In this document: in pieces, positions 1-6,033 of the stretch | Numbering within the stretch: the first letter of the stretch is position 1 | Layout of the letters: each line of letters begins with the position of its first letter | Assembly (NCBI GenBank): GCA_937879825.1 | Contig: CALFMQ010000056.1 | Coordinates: forward strand, 1-9,413 | Length of the DNA stretch: 9,413 nt | Reading direction: 5' to 3' | Origin: an uncultured Phycisphaerales bacterium | GTDB taxonomy: Bacteria > Planctomycetota > Phycisphaerae > Phycisphaerales > UBA1924 | The notes under the pieces: model-generated | What the model was told of the DNA's origin: nothing | Database searches by the model: none | What the model saw: only the letters and a program-made list of their open reading frames with translations | Position numbers and translations under genes: made by a program

Positions 1-160
1 CGGGGTTTTGGGCCTTGTGTGGGGGTGGGCCCGGGGGCGGGTAAAAGTGGGGAAGGGGGTGCGGGGGGGGTTTTTGGGGGGGGGGGGGGGGGGGGGGGGG
101 GGGCCGGGGTGGCGGGGGGGGGTGTTGCGGGGCGGGGAGTTTGTGCTTCCCGTGGGGGGC
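1..160. other. G-dominated low-complexity contig end, probable sequencing artefact
   Basis: This stretch is almost entirely G with some T and little A or C. It contains a run of 28 G at 76-103, 9 G at 114-122 and 8 G at 63-70. No credible coding frame, RNA gene or repeat unit is visible. Composition becomes balanced, codon-like sequence after about position 160. Runs of G at a contig edge are typical of two-colour sequencing chemistry, where loss of signal is read as G, so I infer an assembly-end artefact. If real, it would be a strong G-quadruplex-forming tract on the plus strand, but the abrupt change in composition argues against that. Confidence 0.7.
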
Positions 161-176
161 CTTGATGGCGTATGAT
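147..176 (+). promoter_or_regulatory. Possible sigma-70-type promoter for the RRM gene
   Basis: TATGAT at 171-176 matches the -10 consensus at five of six positions. A poor -35 candidate, TTCCCG at 147-152, lies 18 bases upstream and matches only three of six. Transcription would start near 183 and give a leader of about 100 bases before the ATG at 283. The upstream part borders the suspect G-rich end, so the -35 region may be unreliable. The ATG at 172 falls inside this -10 hexamer, which argues against it being the true start codon. Confidence 0.3.
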
Positions 177-282
177 CTTGCCGGACTGCCCGCCTGTCGG
201 GGCGGTCGCCTGGGTTCGGAACGATCTTGCCCGAGTCGCAACCGGTTCCCTTCACTTTCGCCTCGGGCTTGGATCGTTTCAG

Positions 283-669
283 ATGATGAAGTTGTATGTC
301 GGTAATCTCCCCTTCCGCACCACTGATGACAGTCTGCGTGATTTGTTCTCGCAGTTTGGCGATGTCGCCAATGCTTCTGTTATCACCGACCGTGAGACCG
401 GGCGCTCTCGCGGGTTTGGATTCGTCGAGTTCGCCAATCGTGAGGAAGGCGAGAAGGCCATCGAGACCCTGAATGGGCAGCCGCACGACGGGCGCAATCT
501 CGTTGTGAACGAGGCGCGCCCGCGTGAGGAGCGTGCTCCTCGCGGTGGCGGCGGCGGCTACGGCGGTGGCGGTGGCTACGGTGGTGGCGGCGGCGGCTAC
601 GGCGGTGGTGGTGGCGGCGGTGGTGGCGGTCGCGGCGGTGGCCGCGGCGGCGAGCGCGAGCGCTGGTAA
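283..669 (+). CDS. RRM-domain RNA-binding protein with glycine-rich tail
   Basis: Small single-RRM RNA-binding protein of 128 residues, expected to bind single-stranded RNA in the cytoplasm. The RRM covers about residues 3-79. RNP2 is LYVGNL at 4-9 and RNP1 is RGFGFVEF at 43-50, both with the aromatic residues that stack on RNA bases. A basic linker leads to a tail made almost only of glycine, with three tyrosines, two RG-type arginines and a final ERERW. This matches bacterial glycine-rich Rbp proteins, known in cyanobacteria and other phyla and often cold-induced in cyanobacteria. The start was chosen because the domain begins at the tandem ATGs at 283 and 286. The frame is open back to an ATG at 172, but those 37 extra residues look like untranslated leader. 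A GGA at 271-273 is the only weak ribosome site. It is monocistronic and convergent with the next gene. The RNA targets are unknown. Confidence 0.9.
   Translation: MMKLYVGNLPFRTTDDSLRDLFSQFGDVANASVITDRETGRSRGFGFVEFANREEGEKAIETLNGQPHDGRNLVVNEARPREERAPRGGGGGYGGGGGYGGGGGGYGGGGGGGGGGRGGGRGGERERW
544..645 (+). repeat. Glycine-codon repeat encoding the GGGGGY / RGG tail
   Basis: Imperfect tandem GGY-codon repeats encode the low-complexity tail of the RRM protein. Units of five glycines plus tyrosine occupy 544-561 and 562-579, and six glycines plus tyrosine occupy 580-600. A run of ten glycines ending in arginine follows, then GGGR. Glycine codons alternate between GGC and GGT, so the DNA is a near-pure GGC/GGT tract. 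Such tracts are prone to slippage, and the copy number may vary between strains or be mis-assembled. Confidence 0.8.
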
Positions 670-703
670 TCCCGGCCTGAGCCGTCAACTCAAGTAAACA
701 CGC

Positions 704-729
704 AGCCCGCGCTCCGGCGCGGGCTTTTC
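704..729 (+). terminator. Rho-independent terminator between convergent genes
   Basis: A perfect 9-bp stem is formed by AGCCCGCGC (704-712) and GCGCGGGCT (717-725), closed by a TCCG tetraloop of the stable UNCG class. It is followed by TTT and C on the plus strand. It lies 34 bases after the RRM stop codon and 17 bases beyond the end of the minus-strand AhpD-like gene. On the minus strand the same stem is followed by GCGTGTTTAC, a weaker U-tract, so it may also terminate the minus-strand operon less efficiently. Confidence 0.85.
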
Positions 730-745
730 ATTTGGTGCTGATGCC

Positions 746-1111
746 TCAGGGCCTTTCGGCGCGGAGCGCATCGAGGAAGAGGAGCGCGCGCCGGAAGTGC
801 GGGATGAAGATGGAGCCGCCCACCACGAGGGCGATGTTCATCGCTTCGATGATGTGCTGATCAGAGACGCCCTCGTTGACGCACTGCTCGACGTGATAGC
901 GGATGCAGTCATCGCACCGGAGGACGCAGGAAGCCGTGAGGCCGAGGAGTTCCTTGGTGGGCGCGTCGAGGCCGCCCTCGGCGGATGTATCGCGGTAGGC
1001 GGCGGAGTCGAGGTTGAGGAATCGTTTGACGCCCTGGTGATCGACGCGCATGAGCCGTTCCTGGCCCAAGGTGCGTTGCTCGCGGAACTCGTGCGGAGTG
1101 GTGTGGCTCAT
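746..1111 (-). CDS. Carboxymuconolactone decarboxylase family (AhpD-like) protein
   Basis: A 121-residue, mostly helical protein of the AhpD-like/CMD superfamily. It carries the redox core: Glu54 in KELLGLTAS, then C66-D-D-C69 followed three residues later by His73. In AhpD these form the thiol pair and proton relay that reduce peroxiredoxin-type partners. The rest (EAMNIALVVGGSI and IPHFRRAL) is typical of the family. Extra cysteines are at 62 and 77. No ahpC or other peroxidase gene adjoins it, so its substrate is unknown. It begins 31 bases after the WecA-like gene and is probably the last gene of that operon. No good ribosome site precedes the ATG at 1111. An internal ATG at 1051 has AGGA seven bases upstream. 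I keep the longer form because the N-terminal helix before KRFLNLD resembles what I recall of homologues. An oxidoreductase role is inferred from the CxxC motif. Confidence 0.87.
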   Translation of the reverse strand: MSHTTPHEFREQRTLGQERLMRVDHQGVKRFLNLDSAAYRDTSAEGGLDAPTKELLGLTASCVLRCDDCIRYHVEQCVNEGVSDQHIIEAMNIALVVGGSIFIPHFRRALLFLDALRAERP

Positions 1112-1142
1112 ATCGAGCCATGGTACCGGGGCGGGCGCGCTC

Positions 1143-2531
1143 TCAGGTGGCGCGCGGGCGCTCGGTGGCGATCGGGGCGGGGTTGGGCTCGTCGGGTTTG
1201 TGGGTTGCCTCGTGCTCGGCGGTGGCGACCGCGCCGGGGCGGCCCAGTTCGACCTTGCTCAGGACATGGGCCTCGATGGCCTGTCGCCTTGCGATCTTGA
1301 CGGCGGTGACGCCGATGAACGTGGCGAACACCATGGCGACGGTGAAGACGACGCGGACGCGGCCCATGGTGAGCCAGATGCCGAGCAGGCCGAAGGCGAT
1401 GCCGATGGCGTAGAGCGTGAGGACGGCGCCTTTGACGCCGAGTGCGCGTTTGAGCATGTGGTGGAGGTGCTGATCGTCGGCGCTGCTCATGGACCTGCCG
1501 GCGAGTTTGCGCCGGACGATGGCGAGGATGGTGTCGATGATCGGGATGGAATAGATGACGAGCCCGGCGATGACCAGCTGGGTCTTGCCGGTGTCGCCCA
1601 GTGAGAGCACGAGGACGATGGTGAGGAACCCGAGCAGGAGCGAGCCGGAGTCGCCCAAGAAGATTGTTGCGGGATTGAAGTTGTGCGGGAGGAATCCGAG
1701 GCAGGCGCCGAGGAGCGCCAGGGCGATGACGATTCGTGAACCGTCGAGCACGCCGTCATCGGTTGCCGCGAGCATGAGCGCGACGACCAGGAGCGCGGCG
1801 GCGGCGATGGCGGTGACACCGGAGAGCAGGCCGTCGAGGCCGTCGATGAGGTTGCTCGCGTTGCACGCGCCGAGGACGAAGATCGCGATGATGGCGACGC
1901 CGACCCAGTAGACGATGTTGACCTCGATCGCGGCCTGTCCGATGAGGGACTCGAACGCGGCGGGGAGCGGGATGTAGTACACGAGCCCCTCGTTGCCGAC
2001 GGCACGCCCGATGGGGGCCATGACGCCTTGTGCGACCTTGGTGCCGACGTCCTGCATGGCGAGGGCGGCGGCGGCGAGGAGCTGGCCGCCGATCTTCAGG
2101 CGGGGCACGAGCCCGACGACATCGTCGATCAGCCCTGTGAGCATGATGAGCGTCATGCCCAGAACGACTGAGATGGGGACGGGGCGGAGGTCGTGCAGCG
2201 ACTCGTGGTACTTGAAGAGGGATTGGGGGACGATTGTCTCGGCGTAGGAGAACGCGATTCCCGCGAGGACGCCCAGGAATACGGCGACGCCTCCCAGGTA
2301 CGCGACGGGGACTCGGTGCAGCTTGCGGGACTCGGAGGGCCGGTCGATGACACCATTGGCGACGGCGAGGCGGCGCATGACGGGTGTGGCGAGGACCGTG
2401 ACGAGGAACGCCACGATGAAGACGGCGAGGTAGTCGTGGAACAGCTGGACGGGTGTGGCGACGAGCGCATCGGTCGCGGATGCGTTGGTCGGTGCGGCGG
2501 CGCCGGTGAGTTGTTCGATTGCGTTGTCCAC
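1143..2531 (-). CDS. WecA/MraY-family undecaprenyl-phosphate sugar-1-phosphate transferase
   Basis: Polytopic membrane enzyme that transfers a sugar-1-phosphate, most likely GlcNAc-1-P, from a UDP-sugar to undecaprenyl phosphate, the first step of a lipid-linked glycan. All family motifs are present (numbering from GTG 2531): DRPSESRKLHRVPVAYLGG at 63-81, the Mg-binding pair D136-D137 in GLIDDVVG, NASNLIDGLDG at 224-234, FLGDSGS with D294, and the HLHH loop at 355-358. About ten hydrophobic helices are spread from residue 33 to about 410, followed by a polar, Pro/Glu-rich cytoplasmic-looking tail. The RKLHR and HLHH motifs favour the WecA/TagO type over true MraY. The segment at about 161-205, between the third and fourth motifs, seems long for the family. 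The start is uncertain: GTG 2531 leaves about 30 residues before helix 1, while GTG 2585 and TTG 2570 are also in frame. Frame-open sequence further upstream only mirrors the epimerase gene. It follows the epimerase by about 40 bases. The exact sugar is not determinable. Confidence 0.92.
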   Translation of the reverse strand: MDNAIEQLTGAAAPTNASATDALVATPVQLFHDYLAVFIVAFLVTVLATPVMRRLAVANGVIDRPSESRKLHRVPVAYLGGVAVFLGVLAGIAFSYAETIVPQSLFKYHESLHDLRPVPISVVLGMTLIMLTGLIDDVVGLVPRLKIGGQLLAAAALAMQDVGTKVAQGVMAPIGRAVGNEGLVYYIPLPAAFESLIGQAAIEVNIVYWVGVAIIAIFVLGACNASNLIDGLDGLLSGVTAIAAAALLVVALMLAATDDGVLDGSRIVIALALLGACLGFLPHNFNPATIFLGDSGSLLLGFLTIVLVLSLGDTGKTQLVIAGLVIYSIPIIDTILAIVRRKLAGRSMSSADDQHLHHMLKRALGVKGAVLTLYAIGIAFGLLGIWLTMGRVRVVFTVAMVFATFIGVTAVKIARRQAIEAHVLSKVELGRPGAVATAEHEATHKPDEPNPAPIATERPRAT

Positions 2532-2561
2532 TGCGTCGTGCCCGAATGATGCCGGGCGATG

Positions 2562-2567
2562 CTCCTG
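2562..2567 (-). promoter_or_regulatory. Orphan Shine-Dalgarno-like CAGGAG before the WecA-like gene
   Basis: CAGGAG on the minus strand lies just after the epimerase stop (TAG, 2574-2572). It is the best ribosome-site match near the WecA-like gene, yet no ATG, GTG or TTG lies 5-12 bases downstream in frame. The nearest in-frame start, GTG 2531, is 30 bases away, and TTG 2570 overlaps the motif from upstream. It may be a chance match, serve a non-standard start, or mark a small sequence error. It is recorded because it bears on the gene's start. Confidence 0.3.
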
Positions 2568-2571
2568 CAAA

Positions 2572-3594
2572 CTACTGATTATCACGAGTCCACTTCGCGG
2601 TGGCACGGATTGTTTCGTCGAGAGGAATGTTCGGCTCGAACCCGATGACGAGTCGCGTGCGTGCAAGACTTGGTTCGCGGCGGCGCGGGTCTTCGAACCC
2701 TTCCGAGTAGACCTCATCATACGGCATGCGCCGGATATCCGAGCGTGAGTCGAGCACGGCGATGACGCGATCGGCGAGGTCGGCGATGGATATCGGTCTA
2801 TCCGAGCCGACGTTGAATACGCGGCCGGCGCAATCGGCGGTTCCGAGGAGCCGGATGAGCGCCGGGACGACGTCGCGGACATCGCAGAAGCACCGGGTCT
2901 GCGAGCCGTCGCCGAAGACGACGAGGGGCTCGTCTCGCAGCGCTGCGTGGATGAAGCGCGGGAGGACCATGCCGTAGTCCCCCACTTGGCGCGGGCCCAC
3001 GGTGTTGAAGAGCCGGGCGACGACGGTGGGCATCTGGTGCTGCCGCCAGTATGCGAGCGCGAGGTATTCGTCTACGGCCTTGCTTGCGGCGTAGGACCAT
3101 CGCCACGCGGTTGTCGGGCCGTAGACGCAATCGTCTTCTTCTGCGAAGGGGACGCGGTCTGACTTGCCGTAGACCTCGGAGCTGGAGGCGACGAGCACGG
3201 ATGCGGGTCGTCCGGGGTTTCGGCCGTGATCGAGCGCGAACCGGAGCACGGCGGAGGTCTGTCCGACGTTGGTCTCGATGCATTCGATCGGGTTGTCGAG
3301 GACGCGCGCCACGCCGACGGCGGCGGCGAGGTGGTAGATCTGGTCGAATCGCTCGCGGCCGGTGAGCGCTTCGAGGGCGCGGGAGAGGTCGGCCTCGATG
3401 AAGCGGAGGTTGGCGACGCCGTGACCGGCACCGGGAAGATTCTCGGCGCGGCCCGTGGAGAGGTCGTCGATGACGGTGACTTCGTCGCCTCGTGCGAGGA
3501 GTTGCTCGACCAGGTGCGAACCGATGAACCCTGCGCCGCCCGTGACGAGGGTGCGCATGATTGACGGATCGAGTTCGCCGGCGGTCGTATTCAT
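2572..3594 (-). CDS. NAD-dependent nucleotide-sugar epimerase/dehydratase (extended SDR)
   Basis: Cytoplasmic extended short-chain dehydrogenase of 340 residues acting on a nucleotide-activated sugar. The Rossmann NAD-binding motif GGAGFIG is at 19-25, with acidic D43-D44 after strand 2 favouring NAD over NADP. HLAAAVGV (88-95), the SSSEVYG serine strand (137-143) and the catalytic Y168-x3-K172 in SYAASK follow. The region with RLFNTVGPRQ, the GDGSQTRCF strand, the VFNVGS strand and a late EGFEDPRRREPSL segment resembles proteins annotated as UDP-glucose 4-epimerase or UDP-glucuronate decarboxylase. The exact reaction cannot be fixed from sequence. The ATG at 3594 adds 12 residues before a second ATG at 3558 (MRTLVTGG), which is also a plausible start; neither has a clear ribosome site. 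It lies 38 bases after the Wzz/BY-kinase-like gene and just before the WecA-like gene, so it probably supplies a sugar donor for the same glycan. Confidence 0.92.
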   Translation of the reverse strand: MNTTAGELDPSIMRTLVTGGAGFIGSHLVEQLLARGDEVTVIDDLSTGRAENLPGAGHGVANLRFIEADLSRALEALTGRERFDQIYHLAAAVGVARVLDNPIECIETNVGQTSAVLRFALDHGRNPGRPASVLVASSSEVYGKSDRVPFAEEDDCVYGPTTAWRWSYAASKAVDEYLALAYWRQHQMPTVVARLFNTVGPRQVGDYGMVLPRFIHAALRDEPLVVFGDGSQTRCFCDVRDVVPALIRLLGTADCAGRVFNVGSDRPISIADLADRVIAVLDSRSDIRRMPYDEVYSEGFEDPRRREPSLARTRLVIGFEPNIPLDETIRATAKWTRDNQ

Positions 3595-3632
3595 GGGCTA
3601 CCGGTCTTGTTGGGATCGCGGGCGTTGGGGGT

Positions 3633-5885
3633 TCAGGCGGCCTTCTCCTCGGAGTCGGGCTTGACGGCGCCGGCGGTGGCCAGGCCGTTGTGATACTCGT
3701 GGCTCGTGCGGACATTTCGCATGAAGTAGCCGCCGGCGGAGGGTCGGACGGCGTTGACGATGACGCCGATGAACGCGGCCTTGTGATCGCCGAGTTGCTG
3801 GCGGAGTCGGCGGACGAGGCCGCGTGTCTCGGAGAAGGCGCGCACGACGAGGACGACGGAGTCGCAAACCGTGGTCAGCGCCTCGGCATCGCCCGCGACG
3901 ACGGCGGGCGCCGAGTCGAGGAGAACGATGTCGAACTTCGTCTTGGCGTGATCGAGCAGATCGCGCATGCGCGCCGAGCCGAATCGCTCGAAGGCGCCGG
4001 TGCGCTTCTCGCCCGCCGGGAGGATCGAGAGATTGGTGTTTGAGGTCTCGCGGACGGAGTCATCGAATGATGCGCTGCCGTTGAGGATCTCCGCGAGTCC
4101 GGGCGCTTGCGGCACGCCGAGGACCTCGTGCATGCGCGGGCGACGGAGGTTGGCGTCGATGACGAGGACGTTCTTGCCGATGCTGGCGAGATTCTGCGCG
4201 AGGTTGGCGACGACGGATGTCGTGCCGGCGTCGGGCATGCCCCCGGCGAGCAGGACGGTCGTGTGTCCCTGTTCGTCAAGCGTTCGCAGGAGGCCGGTGC
4301 GGATCTGCCTGACAGACTCTGCGATCGCGCCGTGCGGCCTCTCGGCGACGGCGGTCTCGAAGTGCTCGGGCGCGGAGAGGTCCATCGCCAGATCGGGGAT
4401 GCACCCGAGGACGGTGGTCTGGGGGATCATGGCGAGGTCCTGCGGGGAACGGACGCGCTGCTCGCGGAGTTCCTTGAGGAGGATGACGCCGCCGACGAGC
4501 GCGCAGACGGTGAAAACTGAGAGGGGGAGCATGAAGCGGAGTTTGGGGAAGGAGGGAATCTCCGGGGGCTCGCCGGGCTGGATGACACGCATACGTGCGC
4601 CGCCCTGGGCCATGATGTTGAGGCGTCCGGCGTCGATTTCGAACTCGGTGAGCTGGGTGACGACGCCTTCGCGGTCGGCGGTGAGACTATCGGCCTGCTT
4701 GAGGATGGCGGTGGTCTCGTTCATCTTGAGTGTGATGTCGGCGAGTCGGTTCTTGAGTTCGACCTCGGTTGCTTCGAGCGAGCGGACCTGAGTGCGCATG
4801 CCGTCGAGCAGCGAGTTGAACTTGATTTCCATCTGCTGTTCGACGACGCGGACGTACTCGTTCTGCAGGTTGCGGAGCAGGGACTCGCGCCGGACGACCT
4901 CGCGGTGGTTGTCGCCGTAGCGCTCACGGGACGCGGCGAGTTCGCTCTTGGTGATGGTGATCTGGGAGAGGAGGGTGCGGACGACGTACTCCTCTTCGGC
5001 GGCCTGACGGACGGTGTCGGGGTAGACGATGCCGCCGGGCGAGTTGAGCATGCGCTCATAGCCGGCGAGTTGCTCGCGCGACTGGGTCAGCCCTTCGGTG
5101 GTCTGTGCCATGAGGTACTGGATGTTGGTCATTTCCACCGCCCAGACGGAGTTGCGTTCTTCGAGGGCGGTGATGCCGGCGTTGCCGAGGAGGGCTTCGA
5201 TCTGCTGATCGAGCGAGACGAGCTTCTGGCGGAGGGTCCGGACCTGCTGGTCCATGTCGGTGCGCCGCTGCTGGATATCGCGGATTTCGACCTGCTTGTT
5301 GTCCTGGAGATAGACCTCGGAGATGGTGTTGGCGATGACGGCGCAGTCCTGCCTGCCGCGCGTGGTGACATTCATGCGGATGATGTTGGTATCCGGGAGC
5401 ATGCGCGCGTTGACGATGTCGTTGAGTTCCTCGAGGGTTTCCTGCTGGTTCTCGATGATGCCGCCCTTGGTGTACTCCTTGACCCACTTGGTCTGGAGGA
5501 AGGCGGGTTCGCGGAGGACCTTGGCGAGCACCTGGTCGGACTGCATGAGTTCGACCTGCGTGCGCATGTAGATTTCCTGTTCCTTGGCGCCGCCGCCCTG
5601 CGTGTTGATCATGCTGCCGATCTGATCGGTGTTGGCGGTCTTGGGCGGCAGGGTCTCGAAGAGTACGGTCGCGGAGTACTTAGGCCAGAAGCGCGCGATG
5701 ACAAAAAACGCGGCAAGACCGACGATGGTGCCGACCACGAGCGCGCCGATCATCCACGGGTAGTACATGCGGAGCATGCGCATGGGATCGATGGTCGCCA
5801 TGTTGAGCGCGCCGGCGCTTTGCTGGGGCATTCCGGTCTGTCGCGCCCGCTGGGCGGGCCCCCTGGGTGTTTGCTGACTCACCAT
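3633..5885 (-). CDS. Wzz/BY-kinase-like fused polysaccharide co-polymerase, degenerate ATP site
   Basis: Inner-membrane protein of 750 residues, the usual size for Wzc/ExoP-type fusions that control chain length and export of surface polysaccharide. A Wzz-type part has TM1 at about 43-66, a long periplasmic, coiled-coil-rich region at about 200-425, the proline segment QPGEPPEIPSFPKL, and TM2 at about 452-470. A cytoplasmic P-loop domain follows: ESVRQIRTGL at 523-532 (like the EAFRxLRTN motif), a Walker A-like loop G549-MPDAG-T555-T, Walker A' VLVIDANLRRP with D577, and Walker B IVLLDSAP with D657. The Walker A lysine is replaced by Thr555 and the second A' aspartate by Asn579. The usual NPxELLxS motif reads GAFERFGS, and only Tyr720 and Tyr731 follow, not a tyrosine cluster. 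Kinase activity is therefore doubtful. The start at ATG 5885 is supported by an AGGAAG ribosome site. It heads the three-gene glycan run and sits 148 bases after the TPR gene. Confidence 0.92.
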   Translation of the reverse strand: MVSQQTPRGPAQRARQTGMPQQSAGALNMATIDPMRMLRMYYPWMIGALVVGTIVGLAAFFVIARFWPKYSATVLFETLPPKTANTDQIGSMINTQGGGAKEQEIYMRTQVELMQSDQVLAKVLREPAFLQTKWVKEYTKGGIIENQQETLEELNDIVNARMLPDTNIIRMNVTTRGRQDCAVIANTISEVYLQDNKQVEIRDIQQRRTDMDQQVRTLRQKLVSLDQQIEALLGNAGITALEERNSVWAVEMTNIQYLMAQTTEGLTQSREQLAGYERMLNSPGGIVYPDTVRQAAEEEYVVRTLLSQITITKSELAASRERYGDNHREVVRRESLLRNLQNEYVRVVEQQMEIKFNSLLDGMRTQVRSLEATEVELKNRLADITLKMNETTAILKQADSLTADREGVVTQLTEFEIDAGRLNIMAQGGARMRVIQPGEPPEIPSFPKLRFMLPLSVFTVCALVGGVILLKELREQRVRSPQDLAMIPQTTVLGCIPDLAMDLSAPEHFETAVAERPHGAIAESVRQIRTGLLRTLDEQGHTTVLLAGGMPDAGTTSVVANLAQNLASIGKNVLVIDANLRRPRMHEVLGVPQAPGLAEILNGSASFDDSVRETSNTNLSILPAGEKRTGAFERFGSARMRDLLDHAKTKFDIVLLDSAPAVVAGDAEALTTVCDSVVLVVRAFSETRGLVRRLRQQLGDHKAAFIGVIVNAVRPSAGGYFMRNVRTSHEYHNGLATAGAVKPDSEEKAA

Positions 5886-5891
5886 GACTCA

Positions 5892-5897
5892 CTTCCT
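5892..5897 (-). promoter_or_regulatory. Ribosome binding site of the Wzz/BY-kinase-like gene
   Basis: AGGAAG on the minus strand lies six bases before the ATG at 5885. It is the only clear Shine-Dalgarno site correctly placed before a gene in the window, and it fixes this start over later in-frame methionines at residues 19 and 29. Confidence 0.75.
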
Positions 5898-5962
5898 GGC
5901 GTTGGCGACGGTTCCCATGAAGGGGCGTCGTCTAAAGATGATCCCCACGCGGACACGGATTT

Positions 5963-6013
5963 GGCGGCGTCTGCCGCCCGATAACTCGGGAGCCCGCGCT
6001 TTCGGACGCGGGC
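5963..6013 (-). promoter_or_regulatory. Three tandem stem-loops in the leader of the Wzz/BY-kinase-like gene
   Basis: The 148-base gap between the TPR gene stop and the co-polymerase start holds three consecutive hairpins. One pairs 5992-5998 with 6007-6013 (7 bp, 8-base loop). The next pairs CCCGA (5977-5981) with TCGGG (5986-5990) around TAAC. The third pairs GGCGGC (5963-5968) with GCCGCC (5973-5978) around GTCT. The last two share two bases, so they compete in part. None is followed by a T-tract on the minus strand, so classic intrinsic termination is unlikely. They may cap or process the TPR mRNA, or act as a leader structure. TGTAAT on the minus strand (6027-6022) resembles a -10 box just upstream, but no -35 box accompanies it. 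Confidence 0.5.
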
Positions 6014-6033
6014 GCACAATCATTACAGTCGGC

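Noticed and set aside
76..103. G-quadruplex regulatory element
   Set aside because: The sequence could form one, but an uninterrupted G run at a contig edge is better explained as a base-calling artefact.
188..206. Small hairpin in the RRM leader (CCGCC / GGCGG)
   Set aside because: Only 5 bp, with competing alternative pairings nearby. At this GC content such stems are expected by chance.
544..645. CRISPR-like or minisatellite array
   Set aside because: The repeats are in-frame glycine codons of the RRM protein tail with no spacers. They are protein-coding low complexity.
1050..1604. 184-codon plus-strand frame, rich in Gly, Asp and Glu
   Set aside because: Antisense to the C-terminal part of the WecA-like gene, with no recognisable domain.
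2532..2882. Upstream extension of the WecA-like frame to an ATG at 2882
   Set aside because: The extension lies inside the epimerase gene in another frame and is Ser/Arg/Pro-rich with no family similarity. Homologous sequence begins near the first membrane helix.
2798..3715. 305-codon minus-strand frame rich in Arg and Pro
   Set aside because: Frame-shifted shadow of the epimerase and the end of the co-polymerase gene. Arg/Pro-rich composition is the usual sign of a wrong frame at this GC content.
4905..5984. 359-codon plus-strand open frame
   Set aside because: Antisense shadow of the Wzz/BY-kinase-like gene, whose domain motifs and ribosome site are convincing.
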